64,000 nucleotides of DNA from Paenibacillus piscarius (GTDB lineage: Bacteria; Bacillota; Bacilli; Paenibacillales; Paenibacillaceae): contig NZ_JAIEUI010000027.1 in NCBI RefSeq assembly GCF_022234545.1, positions 1 through 64,000 on the forward strand. The letters are read 5' to 3'. The notes under the pieces are model-generated. The model did no database searches, had not been told where the DNA came from, and worked only from the letters and a program-made list of their open reading frames with translations. This document shows, piece after piece, positions 20,271-29,895 of the stretch. Made by a program: the position numbers and the translations under genes. Position 1 is the stretch's first letter. Each line of letters begins with the position of its first letter.

Positions 20271-20300
20271 AGCCCGTCTCCATGAATTTGGAGACGGGCT
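20271..20300. terminator. Perfect 12-bp hairpin downstream of the LipO-like gene
   Basis: AGCCCGTCTCCA pairs perfectly with TGGAGACGGGCT around a 6-nt loop. It is 250 nt past the stop codon and followed by GATGTTGTTT, so it is an imperfect terminator for the importer operon. Confidence 0.6.
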
Positions 20301-20350
20301 GATGTTGTTTCACATCCATTGCCAAGAGCAAAGCAAAGAGCAACAGAAAA

Positions 20351-20512
20351 GGGCAAAGAGCTGGCTTGGTGTTCCACCAAAGCGCGAACAGCCACAACTG
20401 CAAAAGGGCAAAGAGCTGGCTTGGTGTTCCACCAAAGCGCGAACTGCCACAACTGCAAAAGGCAAAGAGCTTGCTTGGTGTTCCACCAAAGCGCGAACAG
20501 CAAAAACAAAAG
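20351..20512 (+). repeat. Three-copy 55-bp tandem repeat with internal hairpin
   Basis: Units begin at 20352, 20407 and 20461 (GGCAAAGAG), giving periods of 55 and 54 bp; the third copy is cut short. Each unit contains GCTTGGTG-TTC-CACCAAAGC, which folds into a stem of about 8 bp with one bulged A. The copies are nearly identical, which indicates recent expansion. Confidence 0.9.
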
Positions 20513-20575
20513 CGGTGACACTTCGAAATCATGCACAATTTGCATCATTTTACTTTATAAATGAGGCTTGAGCAG

Positions 20576-20706
20576 GAAATGTTGCAGGAAATGCAGGATT
20601 TCGTTTAGGTTTAGCGGATACTTGAGCGAGTTGCTGCATTTCGTGCAACATTTTAACACAGAAGCTAAGGATTCAGGTCTCCAGGTTGCAGTTTCTGCAA
20701 CATTTC
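20576..20706. repeat. Inverted-repeat cluster (TGCAACATTT family)
   Basis: Positions 20576-20596 and 20634-20654 are inverted repeats matching at 19 of 21 positions. A third copy of the arm (CTGCAACATTTC) lies at 20695-20706 and forms its own hairpin with GTTGCAG at 20685-20691. The cluster lies just past the 3' end of the sensor gene at 20739. Confidence 0.8.
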
Positions 20707-20738
20707 GATTGATCAGGGAAGTTTGTTTAACCCCCGCC

Positions 20739-22979
20739 CTAATCCACCTGCACACTCTTCAGCCGCCGGAAGTCGGTAGGCGTTGTACCGAAGCTGCGCT
20801 TGAACATCCGGTGCAGGTACGAGCTGCTGGTGAAGCCGCAGCGCTCGGCAATAGTGGTCACCGGCAGGTCGGTGTTCTCCAGCAGGGCGCAGACCTCGCG
20901 CATCCGCACCTCCAGAATGACATCGACGATGCTCTTCATCGTCTGCTGCTTATAGAGGCGGCTGATGTAGATGGGGGACATGCTCAGCTCATCAGCGATC
21001 TGATTGAGGCTGAGCTGCGGCTTCATGTAATCCTCGTTGATTTTGGTATTAATCTGGCAGATGAGATCGTGCTGCTTGGTGTTCTTTTTGCCGGCCAGCT
21101 GCTCCTGCAAATTATGGAAGAGGGCGGCGAAGGCCGTCTCCAGCTCGTCTATCGTCTCGATGGTCTCCAGACGGGGCAGCTCGCCCGCTCCATCAATCTG
21201 TAAGCGGTTACGCTTTAGGATAGTATTCACGATCTCCCGGATGGTCACGCTAAGCCTGGACACGGTTAATTGCACGGTCTGGAACGGAAAAGCCTCAGTT
21301 TCCCGGATCATACTGCTGAACTGTACGGCGGCTTCCTCCACTTTTCCGCTCAATAAGGCATCCGTCAGCTTCTTCTCTTTGTCGGCCGGATAATGGTAAG
21401 TGCTGGACTCCAGCGTGCAGATCTCCCGGGCATTAATGATGCAGCCGTGCCCGTAGAACAGACGGTGATCCGATGCCTCGCGGACCTGCTTGTAGAGCTG
21501 ATGCAGCTGGTCTGCGTTACGGTCAATATGGCTGTAGGTCAGCGTAAGACTCAGCTTCAGATAATCGGAGCAAGCCTGCTGGATCTGCCGGAGCAGCGCC
21601 TCGATCAGTCCGGTGTCGGTGTATTCAACAGGATCGATAATGTTCAGCAGCACCAGAATGCCGTCATCGTTCATATCCACCGTCTCCACGCGGTAGGTCT
21701 GGCCGCAGATCTCCGAAGCGATGTTCATAATGGCAAACTTGGAGGCCAGCAGATAGGAGGAGCGGGCTTCACGGAACTCCTGATAACGGTCAATCCGCAG
21801 CAGGATCAGCCGGTAATCATCATTGAAGGTGAAATGAATGCCGAGCTGGCGCAGCTTCTCCATCTGCTGCATCGACTGCGGCGGCTTCAGGCCGAGGATC
21901 AGGTCGCGCAGCGTATTTTGCCGGATCATGAACATGCTGTCACGCTTCTCGGTCTCCAGAACCTTCATCTCACTGACAATCCGGTTAATCGGCAGATAGA
22001 GGCTCCGGGACATGATCCAGGAGAGGCCGATGCCGGCGACCAGGACAAGGCCTGCAATAAGCAGAGTGGTGTTGCGGATGGTATTGGTCTGCTCGGTAAT
22101 GATCTCATACGGCGTAATCCGCACATACTGCCAGCTTAGATCATCCGGCGAGGTATACGAGATCAGCGAGTTGACTCCCTTAAACGGCGCGATGAAATAT
22201 CCGGCCTCCCGGCCTTTGATCCGCTGCTCGATGAAACCCGTTTCTTCCCGGGTAAGCTCTTGCGGCTGCAGGCTGTTGCTGGAGCGGAACGCACCCTGGT
22301 CGTCCAGAATGTAGGTCGCACTGGTGGAATCCGCCGGGCTGGCGATCTCTTTGTTGATCCACGGAGCCGAAATATTGACAATCACCGCCGAATTGATAGA
22401 CCGGTCCCAGCCGATCGCATCGAGACAGAGGAAGGTGTAGGCACGGACCTGATCATTCTCCTGCGCACCGTTGGAGTAGACCCGGGGAATCGGTGTGAAT
22501 GCTTTGTAATCCTGATAATGGCTTAGGATATCCAGGATGGAGGTGTCCACCAGCTCCTGTGCGGTAAAGACCCCGTTCTGGCCGTGGGAGGAAGCAATAT
22601 ACAGCTGCCCGCCCTTGGGATTATAGACATAGATTGATTCGATATAAGGCATGGAGCTTAAATAGTTGCCGAGCTCGGACATCGCGGCCGTGACATCGTA
22701 GATGTCCGGCTTGTCGTAGAACACAATTTTGGAGATGGTGCTGTTGCGGTAGATTTGAAAAGAAAGCGATTGCGCCGCATCCGTCATGTTCACGACCTCC
22801 CGGCTCGTCTGGGTGAGGTTGCCCAGGTCGGACTGGAAGGCCTGCTTCTTCTCGACGCCGATATAGTAAGTGTAATAGATGATGGTCGAGACCAGAAAGG
22901 TGAACGAGACGCAGAGTGTGATACTGACTAACATTCTGCTGTACAGCGCCCTTGGATTGCCGATCTTGTTCAGTCTCAT
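20739..22979 (-). CDS. Membrane-anchored AraC-family sensor/regulator
   Basis: This 746-residue protein has a transmembrane helix at about 17-39, a 260-residue extracellular sensor domain of Cache-like layout and a second transmembrane helix at about 307-326 (LLIAGLVLVAGIGLSWIM). A cytoplasmic middle region and a C-terminal AraC double helix-turn-helix (about 645-746) follow, with TIAERCGFTSSSYLHRMFKRSF near the end. This one-component architecture is common in Paenibacillus next to polysaccharide utilisation loci. It converges on the LipO-like importer and probably reads its substrate outside the cell. Confidence 0.9.
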   Translation of the reverse strand: MRLNKIGNPRALYSRMLVSITLCVSFTFLVSTIIYYTYYIGVEKKQAFQSDLGNLTQTSREVVNMTDAAQSLSFQIYRNSTISKIVFYDKPDIYDVTAAMSELGNYLSSMPYIESIYVYNPKGGQLYIASSHGQNGVFTAQELVDTSILDILSHYQDYKAFTPIPRVYSNGAQENDQVRAYTFLCLDAIGWDRSINSAVIVNISAPWINKEIASPADSTSATYILDDQGAFRSSNSLQPQELTREETGFIEQRIKGREAGYFIAPFKGVNSLISYTSPDDLSWQYVRITPYEIITEQTNTIRNTTLLIAGLVLVAGIGLSWIMSRSLYLPINRIVSEMKVLETEKRDSMFMIRQNTLRDLILGLKPPQSMQQMEKLRQLGIHFTFNDDYRLILLRIDRYQEFREARSSYLLASKFAIMNIASEICGQTYRVETVDMNDDGILVLLNIIDPVEYTDTGLIEALLRQIQQACSDYLKLSLTLTYSHIDRNADQLHQLYKQVREASDHRLFYGHGCIINAREICTLESSTYHYPADKEKKLTDALLSGKVEEAAVQFSSMIRETEAFPFQTVQLTVSRLSVTIREIVNTILKRNRLQIDGAGELPRLETIETIDELETAFAALFHNLQEQLAGKKNTKQHDLICQINTKINEDYMKPQLSLNQIADELSMSPIYISRLYKQQTMKSIVDVILEVRMREVCALLENTDLPVTTIAERCGFTSSSYLHRMFKRSFGTTPTDFRRLKSVQVD

Positions 22980-23140
22980 GGAATGGCCCCCTGTTTCTGC
23001 TCTGGATTGTTCATAGTACGATTATAAGCTGCAACCTATGAACAGGACAGTGGAACAAGATTACATCAGTGAACAGGCTGGACCGGCAGACAGTGAACAT
23101 ATCCAAGATTTGTGGACAAAAGCTACTTTCACGCCCGCTG

Positions 23141-23896
23141 CTACAGCTCTCTGCTGCGGATGCGGAAGGTGCGCGGGGAGAGGCCGGTCTCTCTTTTGAA
23201 CATATTGCAGAACTGGGCGTCATTCACGAATCCGGCGGCGGCGGACACCTCGGAAATATGCATTTGGCTATGCAATAGAAGAGATTTGGCATAATCCAGG
23301 CGTTTCAGTAAAAGATAACGGTGCGGGGAATGCTGGAAGCGCTCCTTGAACAGATGGCGGAAGCGGTCATAGCTGTACCCGGACATCTCTGCAAGCGAGG
23401 CGACCGAGAGCCGCCCACGGTAATGTTCATTCATATAATTGAGCACATACTGCATCTGATCCTCTGCCGGGGAGTGAAAATCGGAGGCGCTGAGCAGCCG
23501 CTGGAGGTAGACGGTGATCTCGCTCATCTGCAGATTTAACAGCTCAGTGAATCCGTCGCGCTTGCGCTGGAATTCGGCATTCATCCGCTGCAGCGTCTGC
23601 AGCACCGTATGCTCCTTGTCGTCATCGAAGACGCCGGACAGCGAGTTGATCACCGGGTTGCCGCAGTGAAATCCGACGAACAGCACCTCGGGGCTGGGCT
23701 GGTGGTTCTCGTCATGCTTGAAGCCCGGCGGAATCAGTCCGAAGGTGGAGGGCCGGAAGTGATAGCTGCGCTGGCCGATGCTGCAGGTTCCGTGGCCAGT
23801 GATGTAATACACCAGCTCGAAGCATTCATGCTGATGGGGAGGGATATAAGTGCCGGCTTCATGCTCTGCATTTACAATATATAGGACACGATCCAT
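23141..23896 (-). CDS. AraC-family regulator with cupin sensor
   Basis: This 251-residue protein has an N-terminal cupin motif (HQHECFELVYYITGHGTCSI, then STFGLIPPGFKHDE). A C-terminal AraC domain contains SVASLAEMSGYSYDRFRHLFKE and ISEVSAAAGFVNDAQFCNMFKRETG. GGAGGC lies before the ATG. It is divergent from the nucleoside uptake operon at 24192, which makes it the likely regulator of that operon. Confidence 0.9.
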   Translation of the reverse strand: MDRVLYIVNAEHEAGTYIPPHQHECFELVYYITGHGTCSIGQRSYHFRPSTFGLIPPGFKHDENHQPSPEVLFVGFHCGNPVINSLSGVFDDDKEHTVLQTLQRMNAEFQRKRDGFTELLNLQMSEITVYLQRLLSASDFHSPAEDQMQYVLNYMNEHYRGRLSVASLAEMSGYSYDRFRHLFKERFQHSPHRYLLLKRLDYAKSLLLHSQMHISEVSAAAGFVNDAQFCNMFKRETGLSPRTFRIRSREL

Positions 23897-24191
23897 GATG
23901 AGCCTCCATTCCTGATGTTTCAGCCGAATCGTACAAAAAGTTGACCGAAAATATATAAATATTTATGTTTTCATTTGATATGATCTTATCAATAAAACCG
24001 AAGATTCTCAACTGGACTGGCCATCTTGTTCGGGTTTTCTGCGGTTTTTTTGCAAATTGTAACATGAAATGTTTGGTTTTCAGTGTAAAATGCATATTTT
24101 CAGTATTTCAACAGTCGTTCATTCATGCTTGCAGATTCAACGGATACAACAAAACGTGTAACTATTACAAACAGGGGTGTGAACTTCAGAG

Positions 24192-25328
24192 ATGACAAAG
24201 AAAATGCTCACTTTATTGCTGCTGGCGGTTATGGTACTGGTCACGGCGTGCGGAAATAACAAGTCCGGCAATGGAAATGCTGCTACACCGGGCACGAATG
24301 CCGGAGGCGGAAATGCGGCTTCGGGGGACAAGCTTAAGGTTGTGCTGCTGATCCCGGGGACTTTGGGGGATAAATCATTTTTTGATGCGGCGAATAATGG
24401 TCTGCAAAAGGTGAAAAGCGAGCTGGGTGCTGAAACCAAGGTTGTAGAAATGGGTGCAGACAAGACGAAGTGGGAACCGACTTTTAACGATATTGCGGCT
24501 GAGGATTGGGATGTTGTCATCTCCGGCGGCTCGGAAATTACAGAAATGTTCAATGCGACGGCTGAAGCCAACCCTGATAAGAAGTTCATCAACTATGACA
24601 CTGACATCGAGGAAGCACCAGCGAATATGTACAATATGTCCTACTCGACCAACGAGGTCTCCTTCCTGGCCGGAGCGGTAGCGGCGCTGGCTACCCAGTC
24701 CGATATGCCGAATGCCAACAAGGATAACGTAATCGGCTTCCTGGGCGGAATGGACATTCCCGGCATCAATGCTTTCCTGGTAGGGTACATTCAGGGAGCG
24801 CAGTATGTTGATCCGGATGTAAAAGTGGCAGTATCTTATGCCGGCGATTTCGTGAACCCTGCCAAGGGCAAGGAGCTGTCGCTGATCCAGTATAACTCTG
24901 GTGTGGATGTTATTTTCAACGTGGCTGGCGGTACGGGTCTGGGGATCTTTGATGCGGCCAAAGAGAAGACCAAATATGCGATCGGCGTCGATTCTGACCA
25001 GGCGATGCTGCTTAAGGATACAGACAGCGCGAAGGCTAACCTGATCGTGACTTCAGCGATTAAGAAGATTGACTCGGCCATCCTGGGGGCAGTCAAGAAG
25101 CTGCAGGACGGCACGCTTGAAATGGGTAAACGCGATGTGCTTGGCTTCGTGGAAGACGGCGTGGGCATTGCCGAGAACGAGATCTACAAAGAGGTATTCC
25201 CGGCTGACCTGCAGGCCAAGGTGGAAGAAGTGAAGCAGAAGCTGATTAATAAGGAAATCAAGGTGGATAATGCGATGGGCATGGAGACCTCAGAGGTGGA
25301 AGCCATCCGTAATGCCGTTAAACCTTAA
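24192..25328 (+). CDS. BMP/PnrA-family nucleoside-binding lipoprotein
   Basis: This 378-residue protein has lipobox VTAC (Cys20) followed by a Gly/Asn linker. The Bmp/PnrA fold shows LLIPGTLGDKSFFDAANNGL and GGMDIPGINAFLVGYIQGAQ. PnrA-type proteins bind purine nucleosides at the membrane surface. It heads an operon with one ATPase and two permeases, the arrangement of the B. subtilis NupNOPQ guanosine importer. The ribosome binding site is weak (AGGGG about 14 nt upstream), so the start is chosen from the signal peptide. Confidence 0.93.
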   Translation: MTKKMLTLLLLAVMVLVTACGNNKSGNGNAATPGTNAGGGNAASGDKLKVVLLIPGTLGDKSFFDAANNGLQKVKSELGAETKVVEMGADKTKWEPTFNDIAAEDWDVVISGGSEITEMFNATAEANPDKKFINYDTDIEEAPANMYNMSYSTNEVSFLAGAVAALATQSDMPNANKDNVIGFLGGMDIPGINAFLVGYIQGAQYVDPDVKVAVSYAGDFVNPAKGKELSLIQYNSGVDVIFNVAGGTGLGIFDAAKEKTKYAIGVDSDQAMLLKDTDSAKANLIVTSAIKKIDSAILGAVKKLQDGTLEMGKRDVLGFVEDGVGIAENEIYKEVFPADLQAKVEEVKQKLINKEIKVDNAMGMETSEVEAIRNAVKP

Positions 25329-25368
25329 GGATAGGAACAGAATTCCGGTTGAAAGGCGTTGATGACCC

Positions 25369-26931
25369 ATGGCAAATGCTCTGCTGGAAATGCGGGGAAT
25401 TACCAAGGTGTATCCAAACGGCGTTGTTGCCAACAAGGACGTTGAGTTCTCTCTGCGCGAGGGCGAGATTCATGCCATTGCGGGAGAGAACGGAGCCGGC
25501 AAATCAACGCTGATGAAGATCATGTTCGGGATGGAGGAGCCCAGCGAAGGCGGGCTCTACCTGCGGGGGGAACAGGTGAAGCTGCAATCTCCGCAGGATG
25601 CGATTGACCGCGGCATCGGCATGGTGCACCAGCACTTCATGCTGGTGCCTTCCTTCACGGTAGCGGAGAATATGGTGCTCGGCATGGAGCCGAAGAAGGG
25701 CGTAGGCTTCGATGTAGCTGAGGCGGTGCGCCTGACTGAGGAAACGGCACGCAAATATAATCTTACGGTGAACGCCCGGGCGAAGGTTGAAGACTTAAGC
25801 GTCGGCATGAAGCAGAAGGTGGAGATTCTGAAGGCGCTGGTGCGCGGAGCGCGGATTCTTATCCTGGACGAGCCTACCGCCGTCCTGACTCCGCAGGAGA
25901 CCGAGGAGCTGTTCCACGAGCTGCAGCAGCTCAAGGAGCAGGGGCACACGATTGTGTTCATCTCGCACAAGCTGAAGGAGGTCAAGGCCATCTGCGACCG
26001 GATCACCATCATGCGCGGCGGGCGAAGTGAAGGGGTGTTCGAGACCCGTGATGTGACAGAGCAGGAGATCTCCCGGCTGATGGTTGGCCGGGATGTCGTG
26101 CTGAAGTATGACAAGGGCGATGTTCCTTACGGCAAGCCGGTGCTGACGGTAGAGGGACTGAATGTCTCGGACAGCCATGGCAAGGCGCTGCTGTCTGAGA
26201 TCAGCTTCTCGGTCCGCGAAGGGCAGATCGTCGGCATCGCCGGCGTGGAGGGGAACGGGCAGACGCAGCTAATCGAGGCGCTGACCGGCGGCCTGCACGG
26301 CGTAGCCGGCAGCGGTTCGGTACAAGTGAAGGGCACCGATATTACCGGGCTGGACATTCTGAATATCCGCAACCTGGGGGTATCCTATATCCCGGAAGAC
26401 CGGATGCGCCAGGGCTCGGCCGCTGATGCCAGCATTGCCGATAACCTGATCTCCACGCGTTACCGTTCCAAAGATATGAATCAAGGGCCTTTTCTGCATA
26501 AGTCCCGGATTGCGGCGCTGGCCTCCTCGCTGGTGGAGGAGTTCAAGGTGCGCTGCTCCGGCCCGCAGCAGCCGATCGGAATGCTGTCGGGCGGCAATAT
26601 GCAGAAGGTGGTTGTGGCCAGAGAATGCGCCACGAATCCGCAGCTGCTGATCGCTGAGCAGCCGACCCGGGGCGTAGATATCGGAGCGGCGCAATTCATC
26701 CACCAGAAGCTGCTGGAGCTGCGGTCCAAGAACTGTGCTACCCTGCTGGTGTCGGCGGATCTGAACGAGATTCTGGAGCTGAGCGACAGTCTGCTGGTGA
26801 TGTATGAGGGCCAGATTGTGGCGTACTTCGAGCATCCATCATCAGTCAGTGAGGAAGAGCTGGGGCTCTATATGCTGGGCATTCACCGGCAGGACAAAGA
26901 GCAGACCGGGAGGGCCATCAATCATGTTTAA
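25369..26931 (+). CDS. Nucleoside ABC importer ATPase (NupO/YufO-like)
   Basis: This 520-residue double ABC protein has an intact Walker A (GENGAGKST, about residues 39-47), signature LSVGMKQ and Walker B (ILILDEPTAVL) in the first half. The second half has a degenerate Walker A (GVEGNGQTQL) and signature LSGGNMQK. That asymmetry is normal in the RbsA/NupO family. It energises the two downstream permeases, and its stop overlaps the next start by 8 nt. Confidence 0.94.
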   Translation: MANALLEMRGITKVYPNGVVANKDVEFSLREGEIHAIAGENGAGKSTLMKIMFGMEEPSEGGLYLRGEQVKLQSPQDAIDRGIGMVHQHFMLVPSFTVAENMVLGMEPKKGVGFDVAEAVRLTEETARKYNLTVNARAKVEDLSVGMKQKVEILKALVRGARILILDEPTAVLTPQETEELFHELQQLKEQGHTIVFISHKLKEVKAICDRITIMRGGRSEGVFETRDVTEQEISRLMVGRDVVLKYDKGDVPYGKPVLTVEGLNVSDSHGKALLSEISFSVREGQIVGIAGVEGNGQTQLIEALTGGLHGVAGSGSVQVKGTDITGLDILNIRNLGVSYIPEDRMRQGSAADASIADNLISTRYRSKDMNQGPFLHKSRIAALASSLVEEFKVRCSGPQQPIGMLSGGNMQKVVVARECATNPQLLIAEQPTRGVDIGAAQFIHQKLLELRSKNCATLLVSADLNEILELSDSLLVMYEGQIVAYFEHPSSVSEEELGLYMLGIHRQDKEQTGRAINHV

Positions 26932-27970
26932 AGTGAAATATTTCGAAGCGATCCGCACGGCAGCCGTCATTGCGATTGCCCTGATTATCGCCTTCCTGAT
27001 TATCTCGCTGGTCAGCGAGCATCCGGTGAAGACGATCGGCATCTTCCTGATCGAGCCGTTCTCCACCAAGGGCCATATCGGGAATGTTATTGAGATGGCA
27101 ATCCCGCTGATGTTCACCGGGCTGGCGGTCTCGCTGCTGTTCCGGGCGAATATGTTCAACCTGGGAGCAGAGGGGATCTTCTATTTCTCCGGGATCGTAA
27201 CTACTGTACTGGCGATTCATCTTAGCCTGAACAGCTGGCTGCATCCGGTCGTGGCGATCCTTGCCGGCTCCATCGTAGGAGCGCTGCTATCGGCCATTCC
27301 CGGGATTCTTAAGGCCAAGTGGAATGCCAACGAGCTGGTGACCTCGCTGATGTTCAATAATATCCTGTTTGGAGTGGGGCTGTACCTGCTGAATTATCAT
27401 CTGCGGGATGCCAAGGCCTTCGCCAACGTTTCTTTTAAGTTTGAAAAGACCGCACAGCTGAGCAAGCTGTTTGCTGGCACACGGATTCACACCGGACTCA
27501 TTATTGTACTGGTGCTTATTGTGCTGGCCCATCTGTTTCTGTACCGGACCAAATGGGGCTATGAGCTGCGGATGACCGGGGTCAACCGGGAGTTCGCCCG
27601 CTATTCGGGCATGAAGACGGCCAAGGTGATCATTCTGGTCCACCTGATTGCCGGATTCATCGCCGGGATGGGCGGCTCGGTGGAGGTGCTCGGGATGTAC
27701 AGCCGCTTCCAGTGGACCTCGCTGCCGGGCTACGGCCTCGATGGGGCGCTGGTGGCGATGCTGGCGAAGAACAACCCGCTGTCGGTCATTGTCTCAGCGC
27801 TCTTCCTGGCCTATATCCGCATCGGGGCCGATCTGATGGCGCGTCTGTCCGATGTGCCGTCCGAGATGATCTCCATCATCCAGGCTGTTATTATTCTCCT
27901 GATTTCCGCTGAGCAGTTCCTGAAGTTCTGGAAGAACCGAATGCTGCTGAAGGAGGCGAAGGAAGCATGA
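26924..27970 (+). CDS. Nucleoside ABC importer permease 1 (NupP-like)
   Basis: This 348-residue member of the BPD_transp_2 family has about nine hydrophobic segments. The conserved region MFNLGAEGIFYFSGI and the coupling stretch NREFARYSGMKTAKVII are present. I use ATG 26924, which overlaps the ATPase stop by 8 nt and has GGGAGG upstream; the frame is open further 5' only inside the ATPase gene. It pairs with the next permease. Confidence 0.93.
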   Translation: MFKVKYFEAIRTAAVIAIALIIAFLIISLVSEHPVKTIGIFLIEPFSTKGHIGNVIEMAIPLMFTGLAVSLLFRANMFNLGAEGIFYFSGIVTTVLAIHLSLNSWLHPVVAILAGSIVGALLSAIPGILKAKWNANELVTSLMFNNILFGVGLYLLNYHLRDAKAFANVSFKFEKTAQLSKLFAGTRIHTGLIIVLVLIVLAHLFLYRTKWGYELRMTGVNREFARYSGMKTAKVIILVHLIAGFIAGMGGSVEVLGMYSRFQWTSLPGYGLDGALVAMLAKNNPLSVIVSALFLAYIRIGADLMARLSDVPSEMISIIQAVIILLISAEQFLKFWKNRMLLKEAKEA

Positions 27971-28905
27971 ACAGCCTGCTGAATGTCATTCTGACGACGG
28001 ATTTTGCCTTCTCGGTCCTGCGTGTCACCACGCCGATCCTGTTCGCTGCGCTGGGTGCGCTGATCTCGAACCGGGCCGGTATCATCAACATCGGGATGGA
28101 AGGGATCATGCTGGTCTCGGCGCTGGCCGGGGTCATTGTCAGCGCGTATACGCAGAGCGCCTGGGTTGGACTGCTGGGGGCGGTGCTATCCGGGACGCTG
28201 ATCGCGGGAATTCTGGCTTTTTTCACCTTAAAGTTCAAGACTCACATCATTCTCGGCGGTGTGGCCATCAACATGTTCGCTTCCGGCGGAACGGTGTTCA
28301 TTCTGTATCTGCTTAGCGGGGACAAGGGTTCTTCCACTTCTCTGGCGAGCAAGGTACTCCCGAGTATTGAGATTCCGCTGTTACAAGATATTCCGGTGCT
28401 GGGCCCGATTCTGTCGGGTCATCATATTCTGACGTATCTCTCGATTATATCCGTGCTGGTGGTCTATTATCTGCTGAACCGTACCCCGATGGGGCTGCGT
28501 ATCCGTTCAGTCGGCGAGAATCCCCATGCGGCCCAGTCGGTCGGGGTCAGCGTGATCCGCATCCAGTATACGGCGCTGCTGCTCAGCGGCTTCTTCGCCA
28601 GTCTCGGCGGAGCGTACATGTCGATGGGTTATCTGTCGCTGTTCACCCGCGATATGGTGGCCGGCCGGGGCTGGATAGCCATCGCGGCAGAATCCATGGG
28701 CCGGAGCACTACCGTGGGCACAGCGCTGACCTCGCTGCTGTTCGGGGCAGCTGATGCGCTCTCGAATGCGCTGCAGGTACTGAAGATTCCGGCGGAGCTG
28801 ATCGCTACGCTTCCATATGTAGCCACAGTTATCGGTCTGATCATCTACGCCATTTCCGAGAGCCGGAAGAAGAACCGGAAGCTGAAGACTACGGCTAGTA
28901 AATAA
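27967..28905 (+). CDS. Nucleoside ABC importer permease 2 (NupQ-like)
   Basis: This 312-residue BPD_transp_2 protein contains ISNRAGIINIGMEGIMLVSA and IRSVGENPHAAQSVGVSVIR, both conserved in NupQ/YufQ. Its ATG overlaps the previous stop by 4 nt (ATGA), with AAGGAAG upstream. It forms the channel with NupP-like permease 1. Confidence 0.94.
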   Translation: MNSLLNVILTTDFAFSVLRVTTPILFAALGALISNRAGIINIGMEGIMLVSALAGVIVSAYTQSAWVGLLGAVLSGTLIAGILAFFTLKFKTHIILGGVAINMFASGGTVFILYLLSGDKGSSTSLASKVLPSIEIPLLQDIPVLGPILSGHHILTYLSIISVLVVYYLLNRTPMGLRIRSVGENPHAAQSVGVSVIRIQYTALLLSGFFASLGGAYMSMGYLSLFTRDMVAGRGWIAIAAESMGRSTTVGTALTSLLFGAADALSNALQVLKIPAELIATLPYVATVIGLIIYAISESRKKNRKLKTTASK

Positions 28906-28929
28906 TTTATCTACAAGGAGGCGACCACA

Positions 28930-29892
28930 ATGCCAACACCTACACCTATTCTCATTGACTGCGATCCGGGGCATGATGATGCGATTGCCATTCTGCTTGC
29001 ACTGGCTCATCCGGAGCAACTGGATATCCGGGGCATTACTACGGTCGGAGGCAACCAGATTCTCGATAAAATCACGGACAATGCGCTCAAAATTCTCAGC
29101 TTTGTGAACGCCGATATTCCGGTAGCCAAGGGAGCGGCGCAGCCGCTGCTCGGCAAGCTGGTTACCGGAGAGGAAGCCCACGGCGAGTCAGGTATGGACG
29201 GTCCTGCGCTTCCTGCGAGCAAGTTCAAGCCCGTAGAGCAGGGCGCGGTAGAGTTCATGCTGGACATTATCCGCTCCTCCGAAGAGAAGATTACTCTGGT
29301 GCCTACCGCACCACTGACGAATATTGCCCTGCTGATTACGGCATACCCTGAAGTGAAGGACCGCATTGAGAAAATCTCCCTGATGGGCGGCGGGCTGGCT
29401 TACGGCAACGTGACCCGGACGGCGGAGTTCAATATTTATGTCGACCCGGAAGCGGCGCGGATCGTCTTTGAATCCGGGATTCCGATTGTAATGAGCGGAC
29501 TGGATGTGACGGATAAGGCGGCGATTTTTGAAGAGGAGATTGAGGAGCTGAAGACGCGCGGGCCTGTGTCCGTCATGGTCGGAGAGCTGCTTGATTTCTA
29601 CTCTATCTATGGCAAAAAGATGGGTTATATCGGCAACGCGCTGCATGACCCGTGCGCGATTGCCTGGCTGCTTCACCCGGAGCTGTTCCAATCGGAGCAT
29701 CTGCATGTCACGGTGGAGACCGAAGGCAAGCTGACCCGGGGCATGACCGTCGCCGACCGGCGCAAGAAGCCGGAGCAGCCGGCCAATACGGAGGTTCTGC
29801 TCGGCGTAGACCGCGAAGCCTTCATTAAGCTGCTGTTCGATTCGTTGGACCGGTTAGACCGGCAGTTGGAGTCGCCGGCAGGAGAAGCTTAG
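28930..29892 (+). CDS. Inosine-uridine preferring nucleoside hydrolase
   Basis: This 320-residue protein has the metal-binding motif DCDPGHDDAIAILLAL at residues 10-25 that defines the IUNH family. The later LTNIALLI and NALHDPCAIAWLL contain the conserved Ca2+-site aspartate. It cleaves nucleosides to base plus ribose. AAGGAGG precedes the ATG, 24 nt after the permease. Placement in the importer operon indicates use of imported nucleosides as carbon and base source. Confidence 0.95.
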   Translation: MPTPTPILIDCDPGHDDAIAILLALAHPEQLDIRGITTVGGNQILDKITDNALKILSFVNADIPVAKGAAQPLLGKLVTGEEAHGESGMDGPALPASKFKPVEQGAVEFMLDIIRSSEEKITLVPTAPLTNIALLITAYPEVKDRIEKISLMGGGLAYGNVTRTAEFNIYVDPEAARIVFESGIPIVMSGLDVTDKAAIFEEEIEELKTRGPVSVMVGELLDFYSIYGKKMGYIGNALHDPCAIAWLLHPELFQSEHLHVTVETEGKLTRGMTVADRRKKPEQPANTEVLLGVDREAFIKLLFDSLDRLDRQLESPAGEA

Positions 29893-29895
29893 CCG

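Larger units (their letters stand above)
20020..20738. other. Repeat-rich region without genes
   Basis: About 720 bp between convergent genes holds three kinds of structure: a 12-bp perfect hairpin (20271-20300), a near-perfect tandem repeat of 54-55 bp in three copies (20351-20512), and a family of TGCAACATTT-containing inverted repeats (20576-20706). Frames open through the tandem repeat lack ribosome binding sites, and the 55-bp step shifts frame, so I annotate no gene. Confidence 0.8.

Noticed and set aside
20351-20512. CRISPR-like array or repeat protein
   Set aside because: The repeats are directly adjacent with no unique spacers, so it is not CRISPR. The 55-bp step breaks the reading frame and there is no ribosome binding site, so it is not a repeat protein.
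26804-26923. Longer N-terminus for nucleoside permease 1
   Set aside because: This part lies inside the ATPase gene, has no homology to permeases, and ATG 26924 has a good ribosome binding site.
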